Of a stretch of 64,000 nt of DNA, positions 24,066-33,855 are shown piece after piece (the stretch's first letter is position 1; every line of letters begins with the position of its first letter). Position numbers and translations under genes: made by a program. The notes below the pieces were generated by a model that had not been told where the DNA came from, searched no databases, and saw only the letters and a program-made list of their open reading frames with translations. The stretch is from Lucinisca nassula (Eukaryota; Mollusca; Bivalvia; Lucinida; Lucinidae): NCBI GenBank assembly GCA_963580285.1, contig OY757011.1:160877908-160941907 (forward strand), read 5' to 3'.

Positions 24066-24213
24066 CACACACCCCGTGTGTTATCGTGATTAACACACGG
24101 TGTTGTCGGGCAGATGCGAATATTAATTCACTCCGGCTTCGCCGTCGTGAATTAATATTTCGCAATCTGCCCTCCAACACCGTGTGTTAATCACGATAAC
24201 ACACGGTACGTGG
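24066..24213. repeat. Large near-perfect palindrome
   Basis: CCGTGTGTTATCGTGATTAA at the left and TTAATCACGATAACACACGG at the right; inner arms AATATTAATTCAC and GTGAATTAATATT flank TCCGGCTTCGCCGTC. Confidence 0.9.
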
Positions 24214-24458
24214 AGATTATTTCTTAAATATTGACCGGTAACTTCTGTAGAAAGTAAACGGGACATTTTCTGGGTATATAATAAATACTGACCGGATACT
24301 TCTGTACAAAGTTAACGGGACATTTTCTGGGTATATAATAATACCTTCTACTGACCTATAATACTTCTAGTGACCGTTTATAGACCGGACCTACTTTTCA
24401 GGTCCCTATTTTACAAGTTTAAACAATAACATGCAAACGCTTAATATCTGATAACACG

Positions 24459-24589
<131 letters not shown>

Positions 24590-24616
24590 CCCCCCCCCCC
24601 CCCACCCCCACCCCCC
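24590..24616 (+). repeat. Poly-C tract
   Basis: C-rich run with CCCCA interruptions directly after the (AC)n tract. Confidence 0.95.
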
Positions 24617-24689
24617 CAAAAAAAGGTCCTTCACTTAGAATGAGTGTATTTAAAATAGAGACGTAAATAAAGTGGGATCTACAAAAGTA

Positions 24690-24917
24690 TAAACCAAAAT
24701 ATGCTGAGCGGCCCTTTTGGGACATTCGCAAACAGTGCAGACCAGAGATCAGACACCGCACAACGCGGCGTCTGATCTGTGTCTACACTTTTTGCTGAAC
24801 GTGCAACTTGAACATTTTTGCAATATATCCTGCAAGACAAATCTGGCACCCCTTAAATTTGGAATGGATCACTCCAAACTTATTAGGTGAGAGATTCCAT
24901 TGTCATGTATGGGTTAA
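24690..24917. mobile_element. Family-B fold-back (piggyBac-type TTAA), left end decayed
   Basis: Core hairpin ATCAGACACCGCACAACGCG then GCGTCTGATC at about 24728-24795, and right end GTATGGG followed by TTAA at 24914-24917. Confidence 0.72.
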
Positions 24918-24924
24918 AATTTAA

Positions 24925-25119
24925 CCATTGTCCTGCTGAATATTTATATATGCCACACCCACTACCCATTATCAACCAATTAGATTACTTGATGCAAATT
25001 ATTGCAACATATTCACAATCTGAATGGCAAACAATGTAGATCCTGATCAGAAGCCATCTGATCTGGATTTTCATTGTTTGGTAAATAAGGCATATCAGAG
25101 CTCAGCAGGACAAGGCCGG
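24925..25119. mobile_element. Family-C fold-back, TTAA-flanked
   Basis: TTAA at 24921-24924 and 25120-25123. Left end CCATTGTCCTGCTGAATATT, right end TCAGCAGGACAAGGCCGG; core GATCAGAAGCCATCTGATC at about 25045-25065. Confidence 0.8.
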
Positions 25120-25249
25120 TTAAGACCTGGAAAGCGCAGTACGAAACTGCATCGTTTTAGCGATACAGTTACCGAAGATTAGGACGCGTTTAAACTGATT
25201 TTTTTGGTTTTCATGAAACTATTGGAAACTGGAATGCACAGAGATACTC

Positions 25250-25760
25250 ATCACATTAACAAGTCCGTGAAATGAGTACCATGTAAACCCCAGTTTATAC
25301 AGATGAAAGTCAGGTTTACAGTGGAGTTCATTATTTCCTTATTCTTGCTCAGAACATAGAATGTGAGTACTTGTTAGAACCGCCTTATTGAGACGGGTCT
25401 AACGAGCACATACGATATATGAGCCCCGCCAAGCGAATTTGTGTCTTCGAGCATTCCGTCATGACAAATTTTAACTGCGCATGCCCAGCCATTCAGAGGG
25501 GCCAGGGATATGACCTTCTGTCTGAAGGTTCCTCTTGATTCACTGCTTGTATGAGCGAGCAGCGAAGGTTCTGGCGAGACTGCGCGGATGCGCAGGCTCG
25601 CCAGAACCTTCGCTGCTCGCATAGGCGATAAGTACCAAAATCGCTTGACGGGGCCCATATGAAAACAAAGACTGTGGGTAATTTTTAGAACTGCCTCATG
25701 GAGGCGGTTCTTACGAGCACCCACGATCGGTGTTTATAAGAGATATTTAAAACTATGATT
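25250..25760. repeat. Family-A fragments around a family-E hairpin
   Basis: Family-A cores GAACCGCCTTATTGAGACGG (25377) and TGCCTCATGGAGGCGGTTCT (25691). Between them, at 25551-25626, is a strong hairpin, CGAAGGTTCTGGCGAGACTG with its complement. Confidence 0.7.
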
Positions 25761-25763
25761 TTG

Positions 25764-26290
25764 ACTTGATTTGATTTGAGGTTTAATGTCCCTGTCAAAA
25801 CTGTATAGATCATTTTCGAGACGTCGCTTCCAATTCTGTGGGACTTTTACCCGACATCGAGATGAAATTACATCTCAAGCCCTGTCGCCCAATGAAACCA
25901 ACAGGGTTAATAAGCATGAAGGACTCGCACCGCTGTGCCTGAGAAGGCTTAGCTCCTCTAAGCGTACCAGTGCTCGTATGCGGTCCGTTTCACATTACGA
26001 AAACACGCCTATACAATTACATTGTTATCATTATTGCCGAAAAAATGAAAATTTTAAGATGAAAAATTATGATAGTTTTCTTATTTCTGCTCAAAATATA
26101 GATTGTGGGTACTCGTTAGAACCGCCTCATAAGAAAAATAAGGTTTACTCCTGCAAACCCCAGTTTTACTGTATTAAACTGGGGTCCAAGGGTGTCAAAA
26201 TTATATAGGTGTGTTTTCGTGATGAGCTCTGTGAGGAAGCTTCATGCAGACAATCTATTTCTTCAAGCCCCGATGGGCGAGGGTCGATTT
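25764..26290 (-). mobile_element. S1 SINE split by a family-A MITE
   Basis: The S1 3' part is 25764-25992 and its 5' part is 26225-26290 (ending CAAGCCCCGATGGGCGAGGG). The break falls within the S1 block normally reading ATTCAGCTCTG. The apparent 140-codon open frame is chance. Confidence 0.87.
25993..26224. mobile_element. Family-A MITE nested in S1
   Basis: 232 bp with ends CATTACGAAAACACGCC and GTGTTTTCGTGATG. The flanks reconstruct the S1 sequence with at most one base duplicated, giving the exact ends of the family. Half of the central hairpin has been lost. Confidence 0.88.
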
Positions 26291-26344
26291 AAAAAAAGAA
26301 AGGATTTCACCATATGTGTAGGTCACAATTTTACCGTAAAAATC

Positions 26345-26540
26345 CTAAAATTTCGGACACGTGTAGCGCTTGCTATAATTCTCCTAAAATTTTAACAAAT
26401 TGGTTTCACGATCCAGCAAGGAGTTCAAATGACAAACAGTGTAGACCCCGATCAGAATGCTCCTTGATATGGGTCTGAACGGTTTGCTTTGGCTTGTCTG
26501 TCCCAATACTTAGGGTCACCAGATGTATTGCGACTCTTGT
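26345..26540. mobile_element. Family-O fold-back
   Basis: GCTATAATTCTCCTAAAATT, CAGCAAGGAGTTCAAATG, core AACAGTGTAGACCCCGATCA and CCCAATACTTAGGGTCACC, all matching 38549-38800 in order (reverse) and 50918-51110. Confidence 0.7.
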
Positions 26541-26999
26541 AAGAAATGTGCATAATTATTTACAAATAGAATAATTAATTTAGGTGACACGAATGTATTT
26601 CTCGCTTTGAAACTGTTGGGTTGTAAAATCAAGGTCCTTACTTCCTCGCTCAAAAGGTATATACTTAACATAAAGTGTAAATAATTTATACATAGAATTG
26701 ATCAACCGCAACATATACATTGTAATTCGGGTGATATAAAACTTCAAACAACAATTAATATGTATATATGTACAAACGAGGCTGAGAAGAAAGGATTCAA
26801 ACAAAATAAATCAATTTGACAATAAAACTCTGAAGCCTTAAAGCGTCTCTCACAAACGTAACAGACGACATTTGTAAAATATTTTTCATGGAAAATAAGA
26901 CTAAAAATTTCATGTGAATCCTCTGCACGTTCGAGCCTGATTTTCTATATAAAAATGTCTGTTTCACATGGTAGCGGATCGCTTAAGGGTTAGGATACC
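26541..26999. other. Region upstream of MOSMO, no clear promoter
   Basis: A+T-rich, without a TATA-initiator arrangement I would trust or a CpG-rich block. The MOSMO 5' UTR probably lies here or begins in an untranslated exon farther upstream. Confidence 0.4.
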
Positions 27000-27102
27000 A
27001 TGGAAAAACTAAGTCTAGTGTCGGGTACCCTCTTTCTGACCGCGGATATCTTTGCTCTGGCAAGTTTAATCCTTCCAAACTGGATAGTGTCTGACGTTGG
27101 AG
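27000..27102 (+). CDS. MOSMO: MOSMO exon 1 (coding part)
   Basis: Encodes residues 1-34 and the first base of codon 35. It begins MEKLSLVSGTLFL, runs through TM1 and ends just after LPNWIVSDVG; Trp28 is the conserved tryptophan after TM1. The donor is GGTAGGT, with the intron starting at 27103. No upstream ATG extends this frame in a recognisable way. The 5' UTR and promoter cannot be delimited; about 450 bp upstream holds only a fold-back element and A+T-rich sequence. Confidence 0.9.
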
Positions 27103-28410
27103 GTAGGTTTATAATCTTACTAGAACCTTAAACTGGCAACCGCGACACATGACAATGTGTCTTCCGGGTCCTAAGACCGGTGACGACACAGGTCGCACTG
27201 TATGCCTTATGAGTTAGATAGCTGGGTTGGGTAACATCGACAGCTACGGCTCTGTTGCTAGAGGCGTAGCACGCAGTTGCGATCTTATTACATACGAATT
27301 ATTATTATTGGTTTTGGTTTTAGACCCTTTCAAGATTATTTCACTTATTAGGAGAACCGGTGTGCCCGGAGAAAACTTACCTGACCTTCCATTGAAGATC
27401 TTGACGTCTCGCATATGAGGCTCGAACCCACAGTCGTAAAGTACTCATAATTCAGAGACAACGTTCTTACCAGGTAGGCCACGAAGAAGAAGAAGAAGAA
27501 GAATAAGAAGAAGAAATGGTGTTTGTAGAACACTATGGCCAAGGGCCATAACTGAAGAACAAGATTTCTCCAGAATTTATTCGATCAAATGTTAAACAGG
27601 TTATCTTCTCATCAATTTGCTTGGCTCTAGCTTCAATAGTTTTTGAGACATTTTGCTGACAAGATTTCACCCAAATTTTTTCCATCATTCAGGAAAGGGG
27701 CATAATCCTGACCAGAAACAAAATACGTGCCAGCTATTTTTTTCCTATGAACTTTCAAAACCCTAGCATACGTGGTTCTTAAGTTATGCTATGCATCATA
27801 AAACATGCAATGTTCAAACTCCCAAATTTACAAAAGGCCATAACTCATGAAGTATTTTTCGGAATTTCTTCAAAAATTAATCAGGTCATCTACTCATCAC
27901 TAGCCATCCACTCATCATCTTTAAAGGCCCTAGCTTTATTTTGCTGGCAAGATTTCAACCGAAAAGTCAGGAAGCAATACTTCTGGAAAGGGGCATAATC
28001 CTGACGAGAAAAAAATACGGGTCAGCTATTTTTCATGAGGAATCCACATATGAAATTCCAAAACCCTAGCATACATGGTTCTAAAGTTATGCTATGCATC
28101 ACAAAGCATGCCCAAATTTACAAATGGCCATAACTCATGAAGTATTTTTCGGAATTTCTTCAGAAGTCAACCAGCTCATCTCATCTACTCGTCACTAGCA
28201 ATGCACTCATGGACTTTCAAGGCTCTAGCTTCAAAAGTTTTTGTCAGCCTCGATAGCGCAGTGGTTAACGCGTTCGACTCATGATCGAGAGGCTGTGCGT
28301 TCGAATCCGGCACCCGGTATCGAGGTATGTCCTTGGGAAGACACATAATGACACTGCCTCACTAAACCCAGGTGTAAATGGGTAGCAGTGGTGTAAGACG
28401 TTAAACCCGA

Positions 28411-28445
<35 letters not shown>

Positions 28446-31176
28446 AGTGGTGTAATAGCCACTGCCTCTCTCGCGCGCGTGAAAACATCCGGAATGAGTG
28501 TTCGAGAGCGATTAAATAAGCTTCCATCGCAATCGAACTAAAATAAATTAGTATAAACTAAAAGTTTTTTTGGATATTATATTTTCCTGTCGAGAAATTT
28601 TTGGTTCTCTGGTGTTGTCTTTGTTTCTAAAAGATAACCTATTTTAAACTTGGAAACTTTCACAATTTTCAGTTGTTGTTTTTTGTGTGTTTTCCATGAT
28701 TACAAAGCATAACATATCCATACGTTTTATGTTCATCATTTGAAATTATATGGCAATGCAGTAGAATTCAATATTAAGACCACCTTTGGGACTGTTCAAA
28801 AGTGGTGTTTAAGACCACAAATGTGATCATTTTCTGGAGTACACTGCGTATAGCAAACACAAAGAAAGAAAACACTGAAACCTTTTAAATATGTGTTTAG
28901 AGGAAGAAATGTTCTTAATTTTAATTGGTCTTAACAGCGTAATATTACTGTAAATGCATAATTTCTTTTTCAGGTAAAACAAACATCGGATTGTTAACTA
29001 CTTGTATGACTATCTATGGCCGGTCGGAGATATGTTATACACCCCAGTCCCTCAGAGGAGAATGGATAGTAGCGTTTTTCTGCATCACGATAGGTATTGT
29101 CTGTGTTAGCACTACCATTGTACTACTGGTGGTCTCACACTGGAAACGAACTCTCTACAAGATAGCAAAATGGCTGGGATTTGCCTCTGGTAAGCCTTGT
29201 TATCCCATTTTGTACCGGAAACCCCAAAACGGGTACCCTGGTAAACAGTGCAGGCCCAGACGGCGTCTGATCAACGCCGGCGTCTGATCAGGGCCTACAC
29301 CTGTTTGCAAAATATTCAGCCATTTTCCAAATCAATTTTGAAGAAAACGCAACCTGACACCCCTAAATTTTGAAATGGCCTTTAGCTGTATATAAGGTGG
29401 AAGATTCCATTTGGTATGAAATGGGTTTATATCTGATACCTCTCCGTGCAGAGCATTATCCCCAATTACAGTAAAATTCAAATATTAAAACCAGTTTTGA
29501 ACTGTTCAAGAGTGGTCCTTGAAGACAACTTTTGAACAGTCCCAAAAGTGATCTCTTACAAGATGACACTGGGTGTAGAAAGCACAGCTGAGAAAGAATA
29601 ATAGAAATCTTCTAAATACAGCAGAACTTCAATGGCTCGAACCCCGATGGCTCGTGTACCATTGATGGGACGAACGAGTTTATTGTCCTCCAGATACGGT
29701 ACAGGGATAATGTAGGGAGATTTTCTTCTTTTGTCTTGCAAATGTATGTTATGTGTACTCATTAGGAGGCGATTCTAATGCGTACACACAACATACATTT
29801 ATCATATGACGTCGCGTCTGAGAGTGTAATAACGCCATGTAATGTTTTCGATAATCCACTAGTGGATTAAATATGCAAATCAGCTAGTTACGTTCCGTAA
29901 CGTTACATCTACGACGTCCTTAATGACGTCGCGTTTACTAGTGGCGGAATATTGATATTTTTGTAAACAATCGTGAATAAAAGGCGTTTTAAATGTCATA
30001 TGATAAATAGAATCTTGCATTCGTGTTCATGCCTTATTGAGTTTATTAAACTCGTTGAGGAAAAGGGATAAAATGCTCGGCAAAGCCTCGCATTTTATCT
30101 CTTTTCCTCAACTCGTTTAATAAATTCAATAATGCATGACCACTCATGTAAGATCCTCTATTTATTATATAGAACACCTAAAATAAAAAAAAAAAATCCA
30201 TCCGCAACTATTATTGACATTTATGCCTTTGGCGCAAAGGATTAAGCCGTTTACTGTGCGCCGACCTTCCCGGCTCTCTTCTTGGAAATAGCAAGCGCTT
30301 TAATGGAAACCAATTTTTAAACAAATATAACTTTTTTTTATTTTTCAATTTGACAATCATGTTCCGCTTTAATCTGATTGTCCGTTTAAATTCCTTCAAA
30401 AAGGAATGCACCGACTTAACTTTCAAGAAGTCGCAGCGAAATCATCACAAATTCTATAATTCAGTATGTTCGCACCAATGCACCAGCGAAACGTTCTCGC
30501 ACTTTAAATTTCTTTGTTCAATATGCAAACTATTTTTCAATTTTACTTTCAGTGAGATGTGGCGCTATTGTTTTTGCAAAATTCATTTCCCATATTTTTT
30601 ATTTTTCTAAAAATGGGAATAAGAGCCAGTCCTGCCGGTAAACAATCGAATGATAATTTGACAACAGCAAGTTCAGTTTAAAAGGGTCACTGCCAGATAT
30701 AAGGAGATGAGCATAAAACAAGTCCTTTCCTTTATGGGCCTCCGTGGCTTAATTGGTAAGAGCTATGACTCTTAATCAGTATGTCTCTCACCGATGTGGT
30801 TACAGCCTCGCTTGGGATACATGTGAGACGCCAACTTCTGCAACGGAAGGTGAACTGGCTTTTCTCCGGGTACTCCGGTTTTCGCCAACCTACGATTAAC
30901 GATCGGCTCGAAATAAGTGAAATAATCTTGAAAGTGCCGTATGTGGTAAAATGTTTATTATTGATAAAATTATATGTATTTTTTTCAGTGATCGCTTTCT
31001 GTCTGGCAGCCGTTGTGTTCCCCGTAGGCTTTGACATGGACCAAATTGGAGGACACGCGTATCAGCTACCAAGCAGCTATCAAATAGGACTATCTTATAT
31101 ATTTTTTGTTCTTGCCTTGTGGATTACTGTCATTTCTGAATTGTTTGCCAGCAAAATTTGTTTACCGAGGTTCTGA
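27000..31176 (+). CDS. MOSMO: MOSMO orthologue (modulator of Smoothened), three-exon gene
   Basis: Joining 27000-27102, 28974-29189 and 30989-31176 gives 507 nt, i.e. 168 residues plus stop; the vertebrate protein is 167. Both introns are GT-AG and phase 1. The product has four hydrophobic segments (about residues 5-25, 66-88, 100-121, 138-158). In the first extracellular loop are Trp28 and the Cys45/Cys55 pair of a claudin-like fold. Motifs that match the family as I remember it are TIYGR before the second Cys, EW at the start of TM2, VSHWKR after TM2, FPVGF after TM3, GGHAYQLP in loop 2, and C-terminal KICLPRF. Known role: MOSMO works with MEGF8 and the ubiquitin ligase MGRN1 to lower cell-surface Smoothened and damp Hedgehog signalling. 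The start ATG has A at -3 and G at +4. The introns are filled with repeats. Identification is by remembered family sequence, not a search. Confidence 0.93.
27558..28246 (+). mobile_element. Tandem element P4 in MOSMO intron 1
   Basis: Two ~292-bp units (GCCATAACTCATGAAGTATT at 27836 and 28127), with GGAAAGGGGCATAATCCTGA shared. The start CAAGATTTC resembles other P elements. Confidence 0.7.
28247..28500 (+). mobile_element. tRNA-derived SINE (T3) in MOSMO intron 1
   Basis: A box TAGCGCAGTGG at 28254-28264, B box GTTCGAATCC at 28299-28308. The body has GGTATGTCCTTGGGAAGACA and CCAGGTGTAAATGGGTA, a conserved SINE central segment, and an (AC)n tract at 28414-28443. The missing acceptor stem shows it is not a working tRNA gene. 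Confidence 0.85.
28757..28952. mobile_element. Family-F fold-back next to MOSMO exon 2
   Basis: Ends CAGTAGAATTCAATATTAAG and TTAACAGCGTAATATTACTG; inner ACCACCTTTGGGACTGTTC and AAGTGGTG. It ends 22 nt before exon 2. Confidence 0.72.
28974..29189 (+). CDS. MOSMO: MOSMO exon 2
   Basis: 216 nt, phase 1 at both ends, so skipping it would keep the frame. It encodes the first loop with Cys45 and Cys55, TM2 (about 66-88) and the VSHWKR motif. The acceptor is a pyrimidine-rich run ending in CAG at 28973; the donor is GGTAAGC with the intron starting at 29190. A family-F fold-back end lies about 22 nt upstream of the acceptor. Confidence 0.92.
29204..29427. mobile_element. Family-B fold-back in MOSMO intron 2
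   Basis: CCCATTTTGTACCGGAAACC start, core GTAAACAGTGCAGGCCCAGA to GGGCCTACACCTGTTTGC (29241-29308), CTGACACCCCTAAATTTTG and ATGGGTTTA end. Confidence 0.78.
29468..29800. repeat. Family-F, N and L fragments
   Basis: ACAGTAAAATTCAAATATTA (F end) near 29468; CAGAACTTCAATGGCTCGAA (N end) near 29623; TGTTATGTGTACTCATTAGG and complement (L hairpin) at about 29745-29795. Confidence 0.6.
30023..30135. repeat. Large palindrome in MOSMO intron 2
   Basis: TTTATTAAACTCGTTGAGGA and AAAAGGGATAAAATGC pair with GCATTTTATCTCTTTTCCTC and AACTCGTTTAATAAATT, around TCGGCAAAGCCTCG. Confidence 0.88.
30733..30950 (+). mobile_element. tRNA-derived SINE (T4) next to MOSMO exon 3
   Basis: GCCTCCGTGGCTTAATTGGT (A-box region) and GGTTACAGCCTCGC (decayed B box), then GAAGGTGAACTGGCTTTTCT and CTCCGGGTACTCCGGTTTTC, and AAATAAGTGAAATAATCTTG near the 3' end. 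It ends about 40 nt before exon 3. Confidence 0.8.
30989..31176 (+). CDS. MOSMO: MOSMO exon 3 (last coding exon)
   Basis: Encodes codon 107 onward: TM3 end with FPVGF, loop 2 with IGGHAYQLP, TM4 and the tail KICLPRF, then TGA at 31174-31176. The acceptor is TTTTTTTCAG ending at 30988. The open frame continues upstream to 30781 through a tRNA-derived SINE and intron; that part is not coding. The GGxxYxLP loop and the CLP tail are the clearest family signatures. Confidence 0.92.
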
Positions 31177-31322
31177 TAATTACAGAAAATAATTTTATTA
31201 ATTTTTGTTCATTTATTATTCTAAGAGGGTAAGCACATAATCAGCTAAAAGTTAAACTAGCACGTGACCCTCTATAAAAATTAAACATTGCACTTTTTTA
31301 TATATAAACACAGTGCACTTCG

Positions 31323-31328
31323 AATAAA
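31323..31328 (+). promoter_or_regulatory. Candidate polyadenylation signal of MOSMO
   Basis: AATAAA lies 147 nt after the MOSMO stop in A+T-rich sequence, with an ATTAAA about 45 nt earlier. Either could be used; the sequence alone does not decide. Confidence 0.4.
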
Positions 31329-31595
31329 TACATTTATAAAAAAACTAAAATTTTAAGATTGTTCTTATGACAAAAGCTATCACATGTCTGATGCATGTTG
31401 GGTTGGGTGGCACACCTCGTCAAGTATGACCAATTATCAGAAGGACGCGAGGAGGGAAACATGACGAAAACCAACAGCACAATACCTAAGAACACAATAC
31501 CATATCCGCACCCAGCGAGAGAAATTTCAAACTAGGCACGATCCAAAAGAGGCATCACCTTTCAACCGTTTCAGCCCAGTACACTGATGTAGATA

Positions 31596-31799
31596 CAGTG
31601 AAATTCCGCTATAAGCTATTAAGACCACGTATTTTTCTGCGTTCAAAAGCTTGTTTTGAAGGATGCACTTAATGTTTCTTTGTGTTTTCTGCCCATAGTT
31701 TTTTTCTGGTCAGGGACCACATTTGGGACTGTTCAAAAGTGGTCTTAAAGACCACTTTTGAACATTCCCAAAGGTGGTTTTAATGTAGGAATTTTACTA
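31596..31799. mobile_element. Family-F fold-back, complete
   Basis: 204 bp flanked by TA. Ends CAGTGAAATTCCGC and GGAATTTTACTA; core TTCAAAAGTGGTCTTAAAGA then CCACTTTTGAA. Note the parallel copy at 52939-53144. Confidence 0.82.
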
Positions 31800-32027
31800 T
31801 ACGTATGCAAACCAGTACGTTAACACAACCATGTGCTAATAAGATGGCGTCTTAAATATCTCTAGAACTAACATTTTTCGGACGATTTTTAGGCGGTTCT
31901 AACGAGCACCCACAAACTATGTTTGCAGTATAAATAAGAAAAACATCACGTGCTTTCGTTAGAAAAATAGCCATTTTGGAGATGTGAAAATGCACTATGT
32001 CGCACGGGTGAGTTATCATAATGAATA

Positions 32028-32324
32028 CTGCCCCCGCCCATAGGGGCTTGAAGAAATATATGGGCTGCATGATGATTCCATGCGGAGCTGAATCTGGCCC
32101 GCACACTAGAACTGGTAAACCGCTTAGAGGATCTAAGCCTGTCCAAGAACCGCGGTGCGAGGCGAATCGTTCATGCTAATAAATTGGTTTCATTGAGCGA
32201 CAGGGCTTGGGATGTCATTTCATCTCAATGTCGGGTAAAAGTCCCAGAAAATTGGAAGCAACGTCTCGAAAATGACCTTTACAGTGTTGACGGGGACGTT
32301 AAACCTCAAATCAAACAAACAAAC
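32028..32324 (+). mobile_element. S1 SINE, full length
   Basis: 297 bp flanked by the 13-bp duplication ATCATAATGAATA (32015-32027, 32325-32337). Confidence 0.9.
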
Positions 32325-32484
32325 ATCATAATGAATAGTTGCAGTCATGGGTTAGTGTGCCTTGGGTCGAATCAAACATGGTAAACGAGCCAACGGTGTT
32401 CGAGCTATCGAAGTTTAACTGTATAAGTGTGACTGATGGATGGTGGTCTACATACACAACCCATTATGATAACATACCGTGCGA

Positions 32485-32642
32485 CCGTCCATGCTTATAA
32501 ATCCTATTGGTTTCATTGGGCGGCAGGGCTTGAGATGTCATTTCATCTCAATGTCGGGTATAAGTCCCACAAAATTGGAAGCAACGACTCCAAAATGACC
32601 TTTACAGTGTTGTCAGGGACGTTAAATCTCAAATCAAACAAG
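32485..32642 (+). mobile_element. S1 SINE, 5'-truncated
   Basis: 158 bp of the 3' half, flanked by CCGTGCGA at 32477-32484 and 32643-32650. 5' truncation with target duplication points to target-primed reverse transcription. Confidence 0.85.
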
Positions 32643-32689
32643 CCGTGCGATTTAGTGCATTATTTTGTATCTTCAAAATGATATTTTTT

Positions 32690-32905
32690 TTTCTGGTAAA
32701 AATGGGATATTTTGTTTTCATTTATACTCAGGGTCGATTATTAGAACCTCCTCGTTGAGGCGTTTCTAACGAGTACCTTCAACATATGTCTTGAAACAGA
32801 AATAAGCAAAACATTGTATACCGCTGCAAACCCCATTTTTCACTAGATAAAGGGGTTTAAAAGGGGTGTTCACTGCACGGACTTATCAAGATGCAAGCCA
32901 TCGGT
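32690..32905. repeat. Family-A fold-back, diverged
   Basis: TTAGAACCTCCTCGTTGAGG core and TTTAAAAGGGGTGTTCACTG; ends differ from the CATNACG type. Confidence 0.6.
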
Positions 32906-32974
32906 GTTCGAGCCATGGTAGTTTCACCGTTTCAGGAGACAACTCCTGCAAAAGTATTTTTGTATCCCATGTCA

Positions 32975-33145
32975 ATAGCGGTCAACTCTTAAAGGAAAGG
33001 ATTTGCTTCTGATGAGCAAATTCTTTCCTTTAAGAGAAGAACCCTTATTTTAATGGGACAGGGCTTATAGAAAAGCGAACAGGAAGTCCCGAAAAGTTGC
33101 CACCCTTTGAAAAATGGCGGAAAAATCTGCCAGATGTTCCCATTC
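32975..33145. mobile_element. Family-D fold-back, partial
   Basis: TCAACTCTTAAAGGAAAGGA and TTTGCTTCTGATGAGCAAAT core, CAGGAAGTCCCGAAAAGTTG and TGCCAGATGTTCCCATTCCC end. Confidence 0.72.
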
Positions 33146-33219
33146 CCCTTATGCGTGTCTGATGGTTGGCGGTCCATTACGACAACACATACGTGTGATA
33201 TAGTGCATTCTTTTATATC

Positions 33220-33855
33220 GCCAAAATCACGGGTCATTTTCTGATGAAAATCTGTGCTATTTTTCTGATTTATACTCCAAATATTGAGCTGGTTCTACCG
33301 AGTACCAACAACCTATGTCTTTGAGCCAAAAAATAAAAAAAGATAATAATAATAATAATAATATTGCATACCATCTTTTACCCCAGTGGGGGTTAGGTGG
33401 TGTTCAATTCACAGACTTTTTCATGTGATGCTTACCCCAGTCCCATATATGGAGAACACGAATAATTCTAGAATAGTGTTTTCGCTGATGTCGGTAAGAA
33501 ATCATATTTTGGGTACTTTTAGAATCGCCTCATCAAGGCGATTTTAACAAGTACCAACACCTTCTATTCCGGAGCTATACTGACCAGGCCAACACCTATT
33601 CCGGAGCTATACTGACCAGGCCAACACCTTCTATTTCGGAGCTATACTGACCAGGGGTTTCAGTGTAAATGAGTTGTTTACAAGCAAATCTAAGACAGAC
33701 TGAGCTGCTTATTTCTGCAATAAAATATAGATTGTGGGTACTGGCTTGAGGCGGATCTAACTTGTACCCACAATCTATATATTGAGCAGACATAAGAACA
33801 ATTTCATAATTGTCCATCTTGAAACTTTCATTTTTCGGCGGTAAAATAAAGTCAA
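33220..33855. repeat. Two or three family-A relics with (AAT)n and a 38-bp repeat
   Basis: (AAT)n at 33343-33363. At 33546-33658 the sequence TCCGGAGCTATACTGACCAG occurs three times in tandem (about 35-40 bp period). Family-A core TTAGAATCGCCTCATCAAGG near 33520 and CTATATATTGAGCAGACATA near 33772. Confidence 0.65.

Larger units (their letters stand above)
27103..28973 (+). other. MOSMO intron 1, filled with repeats
   Basis: GT at 27103 and AG at 28973. It contains a short GAA/CTT-type tract near 27488, a two-unit ~292-bp tandem element, a tRNA-derived SINE with its (AC)n tract, and a family-F fold-back at the 3' end. No further exon was seen. Confidence 0.85.
29190..30988 (+). other. MOSMO intron 2, filled with repeats
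   Basis: GT at 29190 and AG at 30988. It contains a family-B fold-back (about 29204-29427), family-F and N fragments (29468-29660), a family-L hairpin (about 29733-29795), a large palindrome (30023-30135) and a tRNA-derived SINE (30733-30950). Confidence 0.85.

Noticed and set aside
25786..26208. 140-codon plus-strand frame
   Set aside because: Spans an S1 SINE and the nested family-A MITE; no protein similarity.
28247..28318. Possible tRNA gene (CAT anticodon-like loop)
   Set aside because: A and B boxes are good, but no acceptor stem closes and the downstream body is a SINE.
30781..30988. Upstream extension of the last MOSMO exon in the same frame
   Set aside because: The sequence is a tRNA-derived SINE plus intron with a clear acceptor at 30988.
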